A stretch of DNA of 64,000 nt from Streptosporangium sp. NBC_01495 (GTDB taxonomy: Bacteria > Actinomycetota > Actinomycetes > Streptosporangiales > Streptosporangiaceae), in assembly GCF_036250735.1 (NCBI RefSeq), contig NZ_CP109430.1, positions 7,874,001 to 7,938,000 on the forward strand, read 5' to 3'. Shown one piece after another: positions 53,489 through 60,617 of this stretch. Positions within the stretch are counted from its first letter, which is position 1. The number at the start of each line of letters is the position of its first letter. The notes beneath the pieces were generated by a model. It was not told where the DNA came from. It saw only the letters and a list, made by a program, of their open reading frames with translations, and searched no databases. The position numbers and the translations under genes were made by a program.

Positions 53489-53910
53489 CGTCACGATTTC
53501 TCGGCGCGGTCATCCTTCCTGGAGCCCTGATATCGGTCCCGCTGGCGCGGGCGTTCGTCAAGGCGGCCCTGCGGCTGCGGGCACTCACGCACGATGAGGG
53601 CGACGAGTACATGGTGCTGCTGGTGGTCAGCGAGCTGGTGACCAACTCGGTGCGCCACTCCAACTCCGGCAGGCGCCAAGGCGGCCTGGTCACGGTGAAA
53701 CTCCGGGCGAAAGGCCCGGTGCTGCGGCTGGCCGTCGTCGACGAGGGCGCGTCGGACAGCGCTCCGCAGGTCCGGCGGGTGGAAGCCGACAGCGACGGAG
53801 GACGCGGCCTGGAACTGATCGACGAGATGGCCCTGAAATGGGGTTCCTACGAGGTCGCCACCGGACGCGTGGTGTGGGCCGATCTCGCCGTAACCGCATG
53901 TGTGCCATGA
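53485..53910 (+). CDS. HATPase_c anti-sigma/regulatory kinase-like protein
   Basis: 141 residues of a GHKL ATPase: N-box LLVVSELVTNSVRHSNS, G1 LAVVDEGA, G2 GGRGLELIDEMA. This is the RsbW/SpoIIAB-like class of serine kinases that bind sigma factors or anti-anti-sigma proteins; actinomycete members frequently pair with WhiJ/DUF397. It is the second gene of a small operon divergent from XRE. No cognate sigma factor gene is next to it. Confidence 0.82.
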   Translation: MTSRFLGAVILPGALISVPLARAFVKAALRLRALTHDEGDEYMVLLVVSELVTNSVRHSNSGRRQGGLVTVKLRAKGPVLRLAVVDEGASDSAPQVRRVEADSDGGRGLELIDEMALKWGSYEVATGRVVWADLAVTACVP

Positions 53911-53947
53911 CACCGATGCCCACATCGACCCTGGCGGGAGGATACGG

Positions 53948-54178
53948 ATGTCGAGAGAACTGATAACCCGCTACGGGCAGACCTGGACCATCTCCGAAGG
54001 CACCGGAGGCGGTTGGTACGCCGTACGGCGTACCAACATGTCGGCGTACGGACTTGAGCACGGCCTGTGCAACGTCCGCTGCGGAGCGACCGTGAGGGAA
54101 CTGGCCCGCAACCTGGAAGAGGAGACACAACTGGAAAACCAGCCCTGGCGACGCGTGCCGTTGATCCCGATGCCGTGA
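53948..54178 (+). CDS. Small hypothetical protein downstream of the HATPase
   Basis: 76 residues from the ATG at 53948 with GGAGG at 6 bp: MSRELITRYGQTWTISEGTG, GGWYAVRRTN and a C-terminal helix TVRELARNLEEETQLE. Small proteins with this GGxWYAxRR pattern are common next to XRE/HATPase clusters in actinomycetes, but no function is known. Confidence 0.65.
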   Translation: MSRELITRYGQTWTISEGTGGGWYAVRRTNMSAYGLEHGLCNVRCGATVRELARNLEEETQLENQPWRRVPLIPMP

Positions 54179-54229
54179 CCCGCAGCCAGGCGCGACAGCG
54201 GAACCCCTGAGCCATCACACCCAGCTGAG

Positions 54230-54661
54230 GTTGCCATGCGCCCCCTCGAAGGGGCGATGAGGACGAGCGGATGCGTCGGCGTGATCACGCCGATCCCGAT
54301 GTTGCGAACCCTCAAAAGGGGCGATGAGGACGTGGATCGTGCAGGTGTACGAGTACGTTCCCGGCCGGTTGCGAACCCTCGAAAGGGCAATGAGGACGGC
54401 CAGCCCATCCGAGTGCAGGCCGGTGGAGCTCCGTTGCGAACCCTCGAAAGGGCGATGAGGACCTCCGAAGACCACGTCTGGATCGTCGCCGCCACCTTGT
54501 TGCGAACCCTCGAAAGGGCGATGAGGACGCCTCGACCGGCTCGACGTGATTTCCTGCACTCGGCGTTGCGAACCCTCGAAAGGGCGATGAGGACCGGAAG
54601 GACGGGCTCCCCTGGTACGGCGTGCTCTTCTGTTGCGAACCCTCGAAAGGGCGATGAGGAC
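54230..54661 (-). CRISPR. Orphan CRISPR array, 7 repeats and 6 spacers
   Basis: Repeat consensus is 30 nt: GTTGCGAACCCTCGAAAGGG then CGATGAGGAC. Copies start at 54230 (degenerate, 35 nt), 54301 (31 nt, one insertion), 54368, 54433, 54499, 54565 and 54632. Spacers are 36, 36, 35, 36, 36 and 37 nt. The worn repeats at the left mark the trailer, so the leader is on the right and transcription is probably leftward; read that way the repeat ends TTCGCAAC, like an 8-nt crRNA handle. No cas gene is in the window. Confidence 0.95.
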
Positions 54662-54833
54662 CCCAAGGTAAAGTCGCAGCTCAGCTGACCTATAGCTGCG
54701 ACCGATCCCGGGGAAATTGCAGTGAACCTTCGGTTGTGCAGAATACCCCGGTGGTTCGCTGCAAACTTCATGATCAGGAAAATAGGGCGAAGGCCGTTCC
54801 GTCTCTCCCGAAGCCTGAGCGATCGTCGAACAG
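54662..54833 (-). promoter_or_regulatory. Putative CRISPR leader
   Basis: The region right of the last intact repeat holds the inverted repeat GTCGCAGCT (54673-54681) and AGCTGCGAC (54694-54702) and a relatively AT-rich stretch to about 54790. Its position at the conserved end of the array suits a leader and promoter. Confidence 0.45.
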
Positions 54834-55096
54834 CTACCCCTGCGGAGCGGTGACCTCCCAGAGGGCGCTCACCGGCATGGCGCGCATGCGGTCACCGAAC
54901 GGGAGCGTCTGCGTCCCCCCGTGTAGAGGACGATTCCCACTGCGGAATCGTCGCCGAGCCGGGCCGCCAGGTGCCGTCCCATGAAGTCGTCCGGTCGCAC
55001 CGTCGACGACGCCTTCACCTTCACGCCGACCACACGCCCCTGAAGACTCTCCAGAACGGCGTCGACCTCCACCTTCTCCTCGGTCCGGTACGGGTT
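54834..55096 (-). pseudogene. C-terminal remnant of an AAA/DUF4143 ATPase, frameshifted
   Basis: The minus strand reads EEKVEVDAVLESLQGRVVGV, KVKASSTVRPDDFMGRHLAA and RLGDDSAVGIVLYTG, then after a run of G (near 54917-54923) continues in another frame as TQTLPFGDRMRAMPVSALWE. Together these are the C-terminal part of DUF4143, found in AAA ATPases of toxin-antitoxin-like or nuclease-like families. The ATPase domain is missing and the frame is broken. Only about 85 residues remain. Confidence 0.75.
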
Positions 55097-55106
55097 GCTG
55101 ACAGGT

Positions 55107-55160
55107 TGGTCGCTGGGTCGCTGGTGGAATGGTCGCTGGGTCGCTGACGGAATGGTCGCC
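55107..55160. repeat. 23-bp tandem repeat
   Basis: TGGTCGCTGGGTCGCTG plus six bases repeats at 55107-55129 and 55130-55152, with a partial third copy. It lies between the DUF4143 remnant and the PadR promoter and may mark the deletion point. Confidence 0.75.
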
Positions 55161-55248
55161 CCGCCGCTGACTGTTGGATCGCGGACGCGGCTAAATTTCC
55201 CTCGATCTGGCTCGCCCAATATCCTGTCTTCCACGATATATTGCACCT

Positions 55249-55641
55249 ATGAGCCAACGAACGATGACGGAACCCGCGTTCCTCGTCCTCACCGCGCTGG
55301 TCGACGCTCCACGGCACGGCTACGGGATCGTGCAGGAGGTCGAGAAGCTGTCCGAAGGGCGGGTGCAGCTGAAGATCGGCACGCTGTACGGCGTGCTGGA
55401 CCGGCTGGCCGCCGACGAGCTGGTGGTGCTGGACCGCGAGGAGGCACAGCAGGGGCGGCTGCGCCGCTACTACCGGCTCACCGAGTCCGGGGCACAGGCC
55501 CTGGAGGCGGAGGCCGCACGCCTGGCCGAGAACGTCCGGAGCGCTCGCGAGCGGCTGCGCGTCAGGAGCACTCACGAGCGGCTGCACGTCTGGAGCGCTC
55601 GCGAGCAGCTGCGCGTCCGGCACGCGGGAGGTCTGGCGTGA
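55249..55641 (+). CDS. PadR-family transcriptional regulator
   Basis: 130 residues. Winged HTH with FLVLTALVDAPRHGYGIVQE, KIGTLYGVLDRLAADELVVL and RRYYRLTESG. The C-terminal 30 residues come from three copies of a 27-nt repeat and are unlike normal PadR sequence. It overlaps the next gene by 4 bases (GTGA at 55638-55641). The pair PadR plus membrane protein is common; PadR probably represses the pair. Confidence 0.85.
   Translation: MSQRTMTEPAFLVLTALVDAPRHGYGIVQEVEKLSEGRVQLKIGTLYGVLDRLAADELVVLDREEAQQGRLRRYYRLTESGAQALEAEAARLAENVRSARERLRVRSTHERLHVWSAREQLRVRHAGGLA
55537..55617 (+). repeat. Three 27-bp repeats within the PadR gene
   Basis: Units 55537-55563, 55564-55590 and 55591-55617 are 85-90% alike by eye and encode SARERLRVR, STHERLHVW and SAREQLRVR. 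The length is a multiple of three, so the reading frame is kept. Confidence 0.88.
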
Positions 55642-56702
55642 GCCTTCTGGAAGACCGCTACCGACACGTGCTGCGCCTGCTGCCCGCCTCCTACCGCGCC
55701 GAACGCGAGGAGGAGATGGTCTGCGCCTTCGTGGAGGGGGCGGGCGGCCTCTCCGACGCCGACAACCCCCGGCCGCGCTGGTCGGAGATCGCCAGCGTGG
55801 CCGCCCTGTCGGTGCGGGTGCGTCTGGGGGGCGTCGGCGCGGCGCCACGCTTCCTCGCCTGGGGCGACGCGGTCCGCCTGGTGGCCGTGCTGGGGCTGTT
55901 CTTCCACGCGGCGGTGAGCTGCGTCTGGCTCCTGAGCCTCCTGAGGTTCTACGGGGCCGCCGACCAGGCCGCCCTCGGCGGCACCGAGTCGGCACGGCGA
56001 CTGTGGGACATCGTGCAAACGCTCGGCTATCTGCTGTGGATCTCGGCCTTCGCCTCGCTCGTCCGCGGCCACCCGCGCATCGCGAAGATCCTGGCACTGC
56101 TCGCCCTCGCGCTGTTCTACAGCCCCATCCTCCAGGGCGGGAGCGCGTTCAGGAGTGAGAACCTCGTGTACGGCTTCCTGTTCGCGGTTCCCGTTCTCTC
56201 CCTGATGGCCGGATTCCATCGTGACGCGCCGCGGGCACGCCACCCCCGGTGGACGGCCGTCCTGCCCGTCGTCGTCGGCGTCCCACTGTACGCGATCATG
56301 AACGTGCTGAGCTCGCTGGGGATGGCGCGGACCATCGACTGGCGGCTCTGGTCATGGGTGTGGCCCTGGCTGGACACGTCGGGGCTGGCCTGCCTGGCGC
56401 TCCTGGTCGCGAGCGCGTTCTTGTTCGGGACGCGTCCGTGGGCTCCGGGGGGCGGGCGTGGTCCCGCCCTGCCACTGGCGCTGGCCATCCTGTCCGTGCC
56501 GGTGCTGCTCGCCCACGTTTCCCACCTGACCTTCGACGCCGTCGACCCCGCCACCCGCACCATGGCGGCCGTGAACATCGGCCAGCTCGTCGCGGTGCTG
56601 CTGTGCGGGCTGGCGCTCACCGGCCTGGCGGTCAGGGCGATGCCCGCCCTCCCCCCGGTGCCCCCGCCGTTCCCCTCCGATCAACGGCCCGAAGACCGCT
56701 GA
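55638..56702 (+). CDS. Multi-pass membrane protein, PadR partner
   Basis: 354 residues. N-terminal soluble part (SLLEDRYRHVLRLLPASYRA, EREEEMVCAFVEGAG) resembles the cytoplasmic head of proteins paired with PadR regulators. About eight hydrophobic segments follow. Start GTG at 55638 overlaps the PadR stop. It ends at 56702, about 100 bp before the left inverted repeat. Function unknown. Confidence 0.78.
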   Translation: MSLLEDRYRHVLRLLPASYRAEREEEMVCAFVEGAGGLSDADNPRPRWSEIASVAALSVRVRLGGVGAAPRFLAWGDAVRLVAVLGLFFHAAVSCVWLLSLLRFYGAADQAALGGTESARRLWDIVQTLGYLLWISAFASLVRGHPRIAKILALLALALFYSPILQGGSAFRSENLVYGFLFAVPVLSLMAGFHRDAPRARHPRWTAVLPVVVGVPLYAIMNVLSSLGMARTIDWRLWSWVWPWLDTSGLACLALLVASAFLFGTRPWAPGGGRGPALPLALAILSVPVLLAHVSHLTFDAVDPATRTMAAVNIGQLVAVLLCGLALTGLAVRAMPALPPVPPPFPSDQRPEDR

Positions 56703-57006
56703 CCGGCCTGACCAGGCTGACCGGCGTGGCGTACGGCTTCGGCGTACGGCGTGACCGGCCACCGGAGCCACTCGGCGGCGGCGAGCCGGCCCCGGGCGCC
56801 TTCTCCAGGGGTCGGGGTGTCGGTAAGACTCGTGCAGCCAGGTACACGCGATTAAGTTCGCCCAGGTCAGCGATGCCACTGACGGACCGTTACGGGATCT
56901 TTCCGGGATCGCCCGACGTAGATGATCGGCTGCGGCCAGTATTGGTGCGGATTCGCGGGGTGTGCGGCGGCTTGGCTGACCGCTTCGCGAGAGAGCCGGA
57001 TGCCGC
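56703..57006. other. Region with left inverted repeat and degraded DNA
   Basis: No intact gene. It contains the left arm of the 61-bp inverted repeat (56805-56865) and low-value open frames that resemble nothing clearly. It leads into the Tn3-type transposase stub at 57007. Confidence 0.5.
56805..56865. repeat. 61-bp inverted repeat, left arm
   Basis: This arm matches the reverse complement of 58931-58991 over about 61 bp; the core GTGTCGGTAAGACTCGTGCA to CGCGATT is identical. Weaker similarity continues inward for about 20 bp. Such arms suggest the ends of a mobile element. Confidence 0.88.
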
Positions 57007-57108
57007 GTGGCGCGTGTGCTGGACGAGAACGAGCTCGTTGGGAACTGGACGCTGGTCGGGGACGAGCTGGATCAGCTGTCGGGCCAGCGGGGCGTCGGCG
57101 ATACTGTG
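57007..57108 (+). pseudogene. N-terminal stub of a Tn3-type (DUF4158) transposase
   Basis: ARVLDENELVGNWTLVGDEL and DQLSGQRG resemble the segment ELVEHWTLLxxELxLxAxKRG near the N-terminus of DUF4158-bearing Tn3 transposases. Only about 30 residues remain, running into the AraC gene promoter. The match is by eye. Confidence 0.45.
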
Positions 57109-57111
57109 GGC

Positions 57112-57951
57112 GTGGAGTACGTGTCCAGAGTGCCGCGACCGCCGCTGGACGGGCTGATCGACGACCTTTACTACCTGGAGGGTGCGCCGCCGTACGCCCG
57201 GCTGACGCTGCCGCCGAGTCCGTCGGCGTTGCTCATCGTCAACCTCGGGGCGCCGTTCCGCATCCGCGCCGGCACCGACATCGAGACGGCCGAGTACGCC
57301 GACGGCTGCGTGGTCACCATGCCCACCCGCGCCTTCGAGTTCGGCTATCCGCCGGGGACCCGGTCAGTCGGCGTGCACGTCAAGCCGTGGGGGCTGGCGC
57401 CGTTCCTGCCGATGCCCGCGGCCGAGCTGTGTGACCGGCCGGTGACGCTGGAGCAGGTTTGGGGCCGGCCCGCCATTGCTGAGCTGCGAGACCGGCTGGC
57501 CACCGCGGCCGGACCGCACGAGATGCTGACGCTGCTCGAGGAGGAGCTGATGCGACGGCTGTGCGAGACCGCCGGCCTGGGGCTGGTCCGCCATACGAGC
57601 AGCGTCATCGCGGCGACCAGCGGGGCGGTGGCGATCGGCGACCTGAGCGTGGCAGCCGGTGTCAGCAACACTCATCTGGCACAGCGGTTCAAGGAGCTCA
57701 TCGGCGTCACGCCGAAGCGGCTGGCCCGCACCTACCGCTTCACCGCCACCGTGTTCGCGATCAACCCCGCCGGACCGATCGACTGGGGCGACCTCGCCGG
57801 TGGCGCGGGCTACTTCGACCAGGCCCACTTCGGCCACGAGTTCCGGGCGTTCACCGGGCTCACGCCGACCCGGTACGTCGAAGTCCGGCGGCGGTTCCTG
57901 CGCGAACATCCCGGCCACGTGCTGGACGGCTGGCCGCTGCCGGCCGATTGA
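57112..57951 (+). CDS. AraC-family transcriptional regulator
   Basis: 279 residues from GTG at 57112 (MEYVSRVPRPPLDGLIDDLY). The N-terminal part is DUF6597-like (YYLEGAPPYARLTLPPSPS). The C-terminal double HTH (AIGDLSVAAGVSNTHLAQRF, KELIGVTPKRLARTYRF, GGAGYFDQAHFGHEFRAFTG) is AraC-type. GATACT 6 bp before the GTG suggests a leaderless promoter. The open frame upstream is the transposase stub. The DHFR-like gene lies 65 bp downstream and may be its target. Confidence 0.83.
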   Translation: MEYVSRVPRPPLDGLIDDLYYLEGAPPYARLTLPPSPSALLIVNLGAPFRIRAGTDIETAEYADGCVVTMPTRAFEFGYPPGTRSVGVHVKPWGLAPFLPMPAAELCDRPVTLEQVWGRPAIAELRDRLATAAGPHEMLTLLEEELMRRLCETAGLGLVRHTSSVIAATSGAVAIGDLSVAAGVSNTHLAQRFKELIGVTPKRLARTYRFTATVFAINPAGPIDWGDLAGGAGYFDQAHFGHEFRAFTGLTPTRYVEVRRRFLREHPGHVLDGWPLPAD

Positions 57952-58016
57952 TTTCTTACAAGAGCGACAGCTCACGACACGCTAATTTGGGGCACCCCAA
58001 AGTAGAGGAGAGCCCC

Positions 58017-58598
58017 GTGGGCAAGGTGGTCATGTACAGCTCGGTGTCGGTGGACGGCTTCGTCGCGGACGAGAATGACCAGCCCGGACCGCTGTTCGAC
58101 TGGTTGTCCAGCGGTGACGTCCCGTTGGACGAGAGCGGCGAGCTGAAGGTGTCGCAGACGTCCTACGACTACACCCGGGCGTACTGGGACCAGATCGGAG
58201 TCACGATCGCCGGCCGCCACGTCTTCGACATGACGGACGGCTGGGACGGGAAGCCTCCGAGCGGGATCGACCACGTGGTCGTCGTGACACACCGGCCGAT
58301 GCCCGAGGGCTGGGACCCCGAGGCGCCGTTTCACTTCGTCGACGGCGTCGAGGCAGCCGTGGCCAAGGCGCAGGAGCTTGCGGGTGACCGCTTGGTCGAG
58401 GTCGCCGCTGGCGACGTCGGTGGCCAGGTGCTTGCCGCGGGTCTGGTCGACGAGGTGCGCATGGACGTCGTACCCGTGGTGTTCGGGTCCGGCAAGCGCT
58501 ACTTCGGGTCGGTCGACGCGCAGCACCTGTTGGAGGATCCTGACGTGGTGATTCAGGGCAACCGGGTGCTTCACCTGCGCTATCGGGTGCGCCGTTGA
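58017..58598 (+). CDS. Dihydrofolate-reductase-like (RibD C-terminal) protein
   Basis: 193 residues. VMYSSVSVDGFVADENDQPG at the start, AGRHVFDMTDGWDG, a nucleotide-binding GDVGGQVLAAGLVDEVRMDV and PVVFGSGKRYF show the RibD-C/DHFR fold using NADPH. GTG at 58017 has GAGGAG. The physiological substrate of these stand-alone proteins is unknown; they are common in actinomycetes, often with AraC or MerR regulators. Confidence 0.82.
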   Translation: MGKVVMYSSVSVDGFVADENDQPGPLFDWLSSGDVPLDESGELKVSQTSYDYTRAYWDQIGVTIAGRHVFDMTDGWDGKPPSGIDHVVVVTHRPMPEGWDPEAPFHFVDGVEAAVAKAQELAGDRLVEVAAGDVGGQVLAAGLVDEVRMDVVPVVFGSGKRYFGSVDAQHLLEDPDVVIQGNRVLHLRYRVRR

Positions 58599-58918
58599 CC
58601 GATCTGAGCTCGGACTCGGCCCCGCCGTCGTCCGCCGCGACGACGCCCCCAAGCTCGCGCCCCGCGCCCTGGACGCCCGCCGGCAAAAGCGCTACCTGCG
58701 CGCCGTCGAACGCCGCCCCCTCGCCCGCGACCGCGCCATCGGCCGGCTGCTGTTCTACTCCGGCGTCCGGATCGCCGAACTCGTCGCCCTGGACGACGAC
58801 GTCCCGCTCTCGGCGCGCAAAGGCAAGGTCATCGTCCGCTCCGGCAAGGGCGAGACCTCCCGCGAGATCCCGCTCCTGGCCGGCACCGCCCGGACCTCCA
58901 TCCCCACCGATCAGTAGG
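58598..58918 (+). pseudogene. Tyrosine recombinase stub (XerC/D-like)
   Basis: A frame without start reads GLGPAVVRRDDAPKLAPRAL, DARRQKRYLRAVERRPLARD and RAIGRLLFYSGVRIAELVAL with the first catalytic arginine, then KGETSREIPL and a stop. This is the linker and beginning of the catalytic domain of an actinobacterial tyrosine recombinase; the HxxR and tyrosine motifs are lost. It ends at the right inverted repeat. Confidence 0.75.
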
Positions 58919-58930
58919 GCCACCGCTGAA

Positions 58931-58991
58931 CTGGGCGAACTCAATCGCGTGTACCTGGCTGCACGAGTCTTACCGACACCCCGGGCCCTGG
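58931..58991. repeat. 61-bp inverted repeat, right arm
   Basis: It is complementary to 56805-56865 with only a few differences. It follows directly after the recombinase stub. The two arms enclose 2.06 kb. Confidence 0.88.
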
Positions 58992-59003
58992 GGAGCGGAA
59001 AGG

Positions 59004-59690
59004 TCAGCTACCCGCGGGCGGGAACGCCTCGGGGTTCTTCACCGGGTCGAGGGGTGCGTCCCAGGACGGGTCCTCGACGACCGTACACGGTTTGACGGGG
59101 CCCTCGGTGAGCTGGATGGAGTACTGCCAGAGCACTCTCGGCTTCTCCGGCCCCGAGGTCTGGTCCGCGTTCTCGGCGAACTGCATGACCACGCGCTGCT
59201 CCGGCTTGATCTCCTTCGGGTAGATCTTCACCCCGCCGGGAACCCTGTCGTGCACCCTCTCCGAGGGCGAGGCCTCAAGCGCCTTCCTCATCCGTGCCTT
59301 GACGGCGGGGTCCGTGCTCTTCAACTCCTCAGGGGTGAAGGTCGGCTCCCCCAGGCCCGTGAACCGCCCCGGGGCGCACCACGTTCCGGGCTTGAGGTAG
59401 GAGATGTCAGCCGCCACCCCCAGGTCGGCCAGATCCTGTTCGACCTGGTCGGGGTCGCGGAACTCCTTGATCTTCAGTGTGATCGACCCGTCGTCGCCCT
59501 GCGTCAGCGCGTACGCCGGGTTCTCCGACCCCGTCACCAGCGGTACGGCCACCAGCGCCGCGGCGGCGATGCCCGCGACCGCCACCCCTACCAGCAGGCG
59601 GCGGCGCGGCCTCGAACGGACCGGCCCCCGCGCGGCCCTTTCGCCGATCTCTGTCTTGAGCTCCATGAGCAGTCTCTCCTCGAAGTTCAT
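59004..59690 (-). CDS. Membrane-anchored protein, possible anti-sigma partner
   Basis: 228 residues. Cytosolic N-terminus of about 30 residues (MNFEERLLMELKTEIGERAA), one membrane helix (LLVGVAVAGIAAAALVAVPL) and an extracytoplasmic domain with two cysteines. The 4-base overlap with the sigma factor gene (59687-59690) and the topology fit an anti-sigma or signal-sensing role, though there is no zinc-binding HxxxCxxC motif. Confidence 0.65.
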   Translation of the reverse strand: MNFEERLLMELKTEIGERAARGPVRSRPRRRLLVGVAVAGIAAAALVAVPLVTGSENPAYALTQGDDGSITLKIKEFRDPDQVEQDLADLGVAADISYLKPGTWCAPGRFTGLGEPTFTPEELKSTDPAVKARMRKALEASPSERVHDRVPGGVKIYPKEIKPEQRVVMQFAENADQTSGPEKPRVLWQYSIQLTEGPVKPCTVVEDPSWDAPLDPVKNPEAFPPAGS

Positions 59691-60259
59691 CGGAGTCCTT
59701 CCATGACCGTGGGAGGGATGACGCCGGGAACGTGGCGCAGTGACTGACGGGCGCGGTGCAGCCGGACCCTGGCGGTCCCCTGCCGGATGCCGAGCGCCGT
59801 AGCCGCCTCCGCCACGGAGAGCTGGTCGACGACGACCAGTTCCAGGACGGCGCGCTCGCTCTCGGGCAGTCCGGCCATGGCCTCGAAGGCCCGCCGGGCC
59901 GTGCTCTCCGCGTCCAGCCGCTCCTCCATACGCGTCAGGTCGTCCGCGTCGAGGAGCCGGCGTCCGCCGATCCTGCTGGCGAGATGCATCTCACGTGCCG
60001 CCCGCCGCCGCTCGGCGGACAGGGTGTTGCGTGCCACGCCGTACAGCCAGCCGATCTCACTGCCCAGGCCGGAGCGGTAGGTGTGCGCCGAGTCGAGCAC
60101 CGCGACGAAGACCTCGGCGACCAGGTCGGCCACCGTGTGGGGGTCGTCCACTCGCCGGGCCAGAAATCGCGTGACCGCTTCGACGTGGCGCCGGTAGAAG
60201 GCTTCGAAAGCCTCGGGGTCGGTGGAGATCTCCGCCAACCCCGTCTGTTTGAGGCGCAC
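59687..60259 (-). CDS. ECF-type RNA polymerase sigma factor
   Basis: 190 residues. Region 2 is EAFEAFYRRHVEAVTRFLAR to EVFVAVLDSA with GWLYGVARN; region 4 is LPESERAVLELVVVDQLSVA, EAATALGIRQGTARVRLHRA. GTG start at 60259; GGGAA lies upstream. It is translated first and coupled to the membrane-anchored partner by ATGA overlap. It directs polymerase to an unknown stress regulon. No SnoaL or other C-terminal extension. Confidence 0.87.
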   Translation of the reverse strand: MRLKQTGLAEISTDPEAFEAFYRRHVEAVTRFLARRVDDPHTVADLVAEVFVAVLDSAHTYRSGLGSEIGWLYGVARNTLSAERRRAAREMHLASRIGGRRLLDADDLTRMEERLDAESTARRAFEAMAGLPESERAVLELVVVDQLSVAEAATALGIRQGTARVRLHRARQSLRHVPGVIPPTVMEGLR

Positions 60260-60587
60260 CGGCCATGTTCCCTTCGTCGTCCTCCCGAATACACCACTGC
60301 TTGGAAGGAGACCGACAAAGCGTTACATGAACGGATGAGTCAGCCCGTCGACGCGCACTCCTTGGGGGCTGAGGTCATGCCCCGGAACGGATGAGGACCC
60401 GGACGGGCCACGCCGGGCCGGTCTGCGATGCGGTGGGAGCGCGGGACGGCCGGGGAGCGCCGCCCCGGGTGGGTGCGCCGGGGCGGCGGTCGGCGCCTCG
60501 GGGGGCGCAGCCGTACGGTAGGAGAGCTACTCGGCGGCGAGGTGGCCGCAGGCTGCGCCTCGGGGGGCGCAGCCGTACGGTAAAGGG
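60260..60587. other. Intergenic region between sigma factor and rlmN
   Basis: No gene seen. It holds the sigma-factor promoter and, at the right, one copy of a repeat also covering the rlmN 3' end. GCGCC and GGCGC around 60494-60509 and 60556-60571 can form short hairpins that may terminate rlmN. Confidence 0.5.
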
Positions 60588-60617
60588 TTATTCGGCGGCG
60601 GCGAGCTGGCCGCAGGC
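60494..60617. repeat. 62-bp tandem duplication at the rlmN 3' end
   Basis: 60494-60555 and 60556-60617 are alike: both start GCGCCTCGGGGGGCGCAGCC, then GTACGGTA, and both continue into the final rlmN codons. The outer copy is a remnant of the rlmN end outside the gene. Confidence 0.82.

Noticed and set aside
53971..54771. 266-codon minus-strand frame with VLIALSRVRN repeats
   Set aside because: The repeated peptide is simply the CRISPR repeat translated.
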